A DNA stretch of 14,116 bases from Clostridiales bacterium (lineage in GTDB: Bacteria; Bacillota; Clostridia; Oscillospirales; Oscillospiraceae): assembly GCA_004558025.1 (NCBI GenBank), contig SFEG01000030.1, positions 1 to 14,116 on the forward strand, read 5' to 3'. The notes below the pieces were generated by a model. It did not search any database. It worked only from the letters and a program-made list of their open reading frames with translations, and was not told where the DNA came from. Of this stretch, positions 12,287 through 14,116 are shown piece after piece (within the stretch, counting starts at the first letter, position 1; each line of letters opens with the position of its first letter). The translations under genes and the position numbers were made by a program.

Positions 12287-12493
12287 ATGGATATACAAAT
12301 AACAACAGAATTCATAAAGCTCGACGCGCTGCTTAAATTTGCGGCGCTCGTCGGCACGGGCGGCGAGGCAAAATACGTCATCGCCGAGGGTCTTGTCAAG
12401 GTAAACGGCGAAGTGTGCACCATGCGCGGCAAGAAGCTGCGCGCGGGCGACGTTGTTGAATTTGCCGGCGAGACGGTCAAGATAACGGAATGA
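12287..12493 (+). CDS. yaaA: S4-domain RNA-binding protein YaaA/RlbA family
   Basis: The product has 68 residues and consists of a single S4 RNA-binding domain, as in the small YaaA-type proteins encoded between dnaN and recF in many Firmicutes. These are linked to ribosome (50S) maturation. The S4 core is seen in EFIKLDALLKFAALVGTGGEAK and GLVKVNGEVCTMRGKKLRAGDVVEF. The gene name follows synteny. The ATG lies directly against the right end of repeat copy 5, and no Shine-Dalgarno is present at normal distance. An AGGAG sits 24 bases upstream (12258-12262), with a small GCGC-AAAA-GCGC hairpin between. The stop overlaps the recF start (ATGA). Confidence 0.93.
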   Translation: MDIQITTEFIKLDALLKFAALVGTGGEAKYVIAEGLVKVNGEVCTMRGKKLRAGDVVEFAGETVKITE

Positions 12494-13590
12494 AAATAAG
12501 CCGCATAGCTTTAAACGGCTTTCGCAATTACGACTTCGACACGGCCGACTTTTCGCCCGGCACGAATGTCATCTACGGCGAAAACGCGCAGGGAAAGACC
12601 AATCTTTTAGAGGCCGTGTACATGCTCGCAATGGGGCGCAGCTTCCGCACGCGCTTTGACAGGGAGCTCATCGGCTTCGGCTGCGACAGCGCGGAGATCC
12701 TGGCCGAGGTCGAAAGCCACGAGCGCGAGCAGACCGTGAGAATATTTCTCAGAAACGGAGTCCGGAAGCAGATAACGGTCAATGCCGTGAAAAAAACGGC
12801 CTCGGAGCTCGGCGAAACACTTAATGTCGTGCTGTTCTGCCCGGACGATCTCAACCTCATAAAGGAGGGTGCGGCGGCGCGAAGAAGGCTGATGGATAAC
12901 GCCATAAGCCAGATCAGGCCGCGCTACGCCGAGTATCTTTCGCAATTTAACAAATTCTACGAGAGCAAAACGCGCATTTTGAAGGACTGGCGCGAAAAAC
13001 CCTCGCTTCTGGATACGCTCGACGAGTTTTCCGACGGAATGTGCCGCGCCTCGGCGCAGCTTATCCGCTATCGCGCATCCTTCGCCGCGCGCCTTGCCGA
13101 GGAGGCAGCGCCAATTCACGGCGAATTTTCCGGCGCTGACGAAAAGCTCGGGATAGAGTATATGACCGTGTCCTCGGTCAAGGATCCGACCGCGTCGGCA
13201 AAGGAGATATTTTACGACCTGTGCGACCACATGGAGGCTCACAAAAGAGCCGAGCTCGACTCCGGCCAGTGCCTTTCCGGTGCGCACAAGGACGATCTTA
13301 TAATCAGCATAAACGGCAAAAACGCGCGCAGCTTCGCAAGCCAGGGGCAGACGCGCACGGCCGCACTGTCAATTAAGCTTGCAGAACGCGAGATATATCT
13401 CAATGAAACGGGCGAATACCCGATACTGCTGCTCGACGACGTTCTCTCGGAGCTCGACACAAAGCGGCAGGAGTTTGTCCTCAACCGCATCGGCGGCGGA
13501 CAGACGCTCATAACCTGCTGCGAGGATGAGGGCATCTCGCGCCGCACCGGCGGCAAGGTGCTGCACGTCAAAAACGGGAGGATCGGCTGA
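12490..13590 (+). CDS. recF: DNA replication and repair protein RecF
   Basis: RecF is an SMC-like ATPase that, with RecO and RecR, loads RecA at gapped DNA. The product has 366 residues, the family norm. It has the N-terminal ISRIALNGFRNY strand, Walker A GENAQGKTN (30-38), the LNVVLFCPDDLNLIKEG block (111-127, FxPEDLxLvkG type), LSGAHKDDL (262-270, the GPHRDD-like motif), ABC signature SFASQGQTRT (281-290) and Walker B ILLLDDVLSELD (312-323). Here LSGAHKDD replaces the common GPHRDD. The start overlaps the yaaA stop and the stop overlaps the remB start (TGATG), so yaaA, recF and remB form a translationally coupled block. Confidence 0.97.
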   Translation: MKISRIALNGFRNYDFDTADFSPGTNVIYGENAQGKTNLLEAVYMLAMGRSFRTRFDRELIGFGCDSAEILAEVESHEREQTVRIFLRNGVRKQITVNAVKKTASELGETLNVVLFCPDDLNLIKEGAAARRRLMDNAISQIRPRYAEYLSQFNKFYESKTRILKDWREKPSLLDTLDEFSDGMCRASAQLIRYRASFAARLAEEAAPIHGEFSGADEKLGIEYMTVSSVKDPTASAKEIFYDLCDHMEAHKRAELDSGQCLSGAHKDDLIISINGKNARSFASQGQTRTAALSIKLAEREIYLNETGEYPILLLDDVLSELDTKRQEFVLNRIGGGQTLITCCEDEGISRRTGGKVLHVKNGRIG

Positions 13591-13850
13591 TGTATCTGCA
13601 TCTCGGCGCGGGCGCCGTTGTCCGCACGGACAGTATAATAGGCGTTTTTGACCTCGATAATACGAGCCAGTCGCACCTTACGCGGAGCTATCTGACCGCC
13701 GCCGAAAAAAGGGGGCAGGTCGTGAACGTCGCGGAGGATATCCCAAAAAGCTTCGTCGTCTGCCGCGACGGCGGCAAAACGATCGTGTACCTCAGCCAGA
13801 TGTCGCCGCAGACGCTTCAGAGGCGAATTGAGGCTGTCCTTATACGGTGA
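13590..13850 (+). CDS. remB: RemB-like regulator (DUF370 family, extracellular matrix regulator)
   Basis: The product has 86 residues. DUF370/RemB-type proteins sit next to recF in many Firmicutes; in Bacillus subtilis RemA and RemB act in expression of biofilm matrix genes, RemA as a DNA-binding protein. The family start MYLHLGAGAVVRTDSIIGVFDLDNT and the block PKSFVVCRDGGKTIVYLSQMSPQTL are clear. The last nine residues (RRIEAVLIR) are coded by the left end of repeat copy 6, which also provides the stop codon. Family members usually end soon after the TLxKR-like segment, so the tail is probably a harmless replacement. The start is coupled to the recF stop (TGATG). The usual next genes (gyrB, gyrA) are not in the window. 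Confidence 0.92.
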   Translation: MYLHLGAGAVVRTDSIIGVFDLDNTSQSHLTRSYLTAAEKRGQVVNVAEDIPKSFVVCRDGGKTIVYLSQMSPQTLQRRIEAVLIR

Positions 13851-13989
13851 TCGCGCAAGCCCGGTATCGAAAGTGCGGAGAAAACCGTGAACCTGTCGCT
13901 TCCCGTGAGTGCCATGGTTTTCTCTGCACTCTCCGGTCGGGCCGACGCAATAAACGTATCGGCACAATGTAGGTGCGCCACTGAAAAAA
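13816..13989 (+). repeat. Palindromic intergenic element, copy 6
   Basis: The left end CTTCAGAGGCGAATTGAGG is inside remB, followed by CCCGGTATCGAAAGTGC. The right end is ACGCAATAAACGTATCGG, then GTAGGTGCGCCACTGAAAAA. The inner arms are the clearest of all copies: AGTGCGGAGAAAACC (about 13872-13886) pairs with GGTTTTCTCTGCACT (about 13916-13930) with one mismatch, around a loop of about 30 bases. Confidence 0.87.
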
Positions 13990-14020
13990 CACCTCATCCG
14001 CCGGCTTTGCCGACACGGTA
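13990..14020 (+). repeat. Truncated intergenic repeat interrupted by the IS30-family element
   Basis: ACCTCATCCGCCGGCTTTGC followed by CGACA matches the opening of a Firmicute intergenic repeat type that normally continues into CCTTCCCC...GGGGAAGG; a relative is seen at 8671-8704 (GCGACACCTTCCCCTC). Here it breaks off at GACA, exactly where the transposase end begins. The junction is probably an insertion point. Confidence 0.5.
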
Positions 14021-14025
14021 GAAAG

Positions 14026-14116
14026 TCAAGCAAGTGCAACAAAAACCTCGCGCGGAGTTTTCCAACCGAGGCATTTTCTCGGGCGGTCGTTCAAAAGATC
14101 AACGACCACGTCCAGC
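14026..14116 (-). mobile_element. IS30-family transposase, C-terminal fragment (runs off right edge)
   Basis: Reading the minus strand from the edge gives LDVVVDLLNDRPRKCLGW followed by KTPREVFVALA and a TGA stop (14028-14026). The block LNDRPRKCLGWKTPREVF is the hallmark C-terminus of IS30-family DDE transposases. Only about 29 residues are inside the window. The element's terminal inverted repeat probably overlaps or lies just outside the stop codon (about 14016-14045), as in other family members, but cannot be confirmed without the other end. Confidence 0.88.

Noticed and set aside
13851..13989. Intrinsic terminator after remB
   Set aside because: The inverted arms belong to repeat copy 6 and no T-tract follows; transcription stop here is unproven.
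1..14116. tRNA genes, riboswitches or defence genes
   Set aside because: None of the conserved tRNA arms, known riboswitch cores or defence protein motifs were seen in the gaps or reading frames.

Overview
The window is the replication-origin region of a spore-forming Clostridia-type Firmicute (Bacillota), most likely a GC-rich member of the Oscillospirales/Ruminococcaceae group. The gene order dnaA-dnaN-yaaA(S4)-recF-remB, the GerA-type germination receptor operon and the rRNA-type leader with a Clostridia-style BoxA all point that way. The exact taxon is inference. The coding sequence is GC-rich, with AT-rich patches only at promoters and at the origin.

Layout. At 1-270 there are two tandem sigma-A promoters and a leader on the minus strand that look like the start of an rRNA operon running out of the left edge. 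Divergent from it is a germination receptor operon, gerAA-gerAC-gerAB (355-4390). A small XRE-type regulator follows (4501-4725), with its own promoter and a nested palindromic operator candidate. A bidirectional terminator (4897-4933) separates these from mfd, which runs on the minus strand (4999-8514). A 530-base nest of repeats lies between mfd and dnaA. Then come dnaA (9043-10356), the likely oriC with DnaA boxes and a DnaA-trio element (10744-10947), dnaN (10965-12071), and the translationally coupled block yaaA-recF-remB (12287-13850). The last 91 bases are the C-terminal end of an IS30-family transposase on the minus strand, inserted in a repeat.

The genes are almost all housekeeping: replication initiation, sliding clamp, recombinational repair, transcription-coupled repair, ribosome maturation, matrix/biofilm regulation and spore germination. 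No defence system, biosynthetic cluster or CRISPR array is visible.

The most unusual content is non-coding. A family of imperfectly palindromic elements of roughly 175-270 bases, with termini TTTTTAGAGGCG / CGCCTCTGAAAAA, fills most gaps between genes that are not translationally coupled. There are five full copies (two of them in modified form) and two half copies fused to a second repeat. The copies abut or overlap stop codons, provide stops and C-terminal codons for neighbouring genes, and probably provide the ribosome binding site of gerAB. A second family (heptamer tandems beside a small hairpin) brackets mfd in inverted orientation. These elements resemble MITEs, but no database search was possible and their identity is open.
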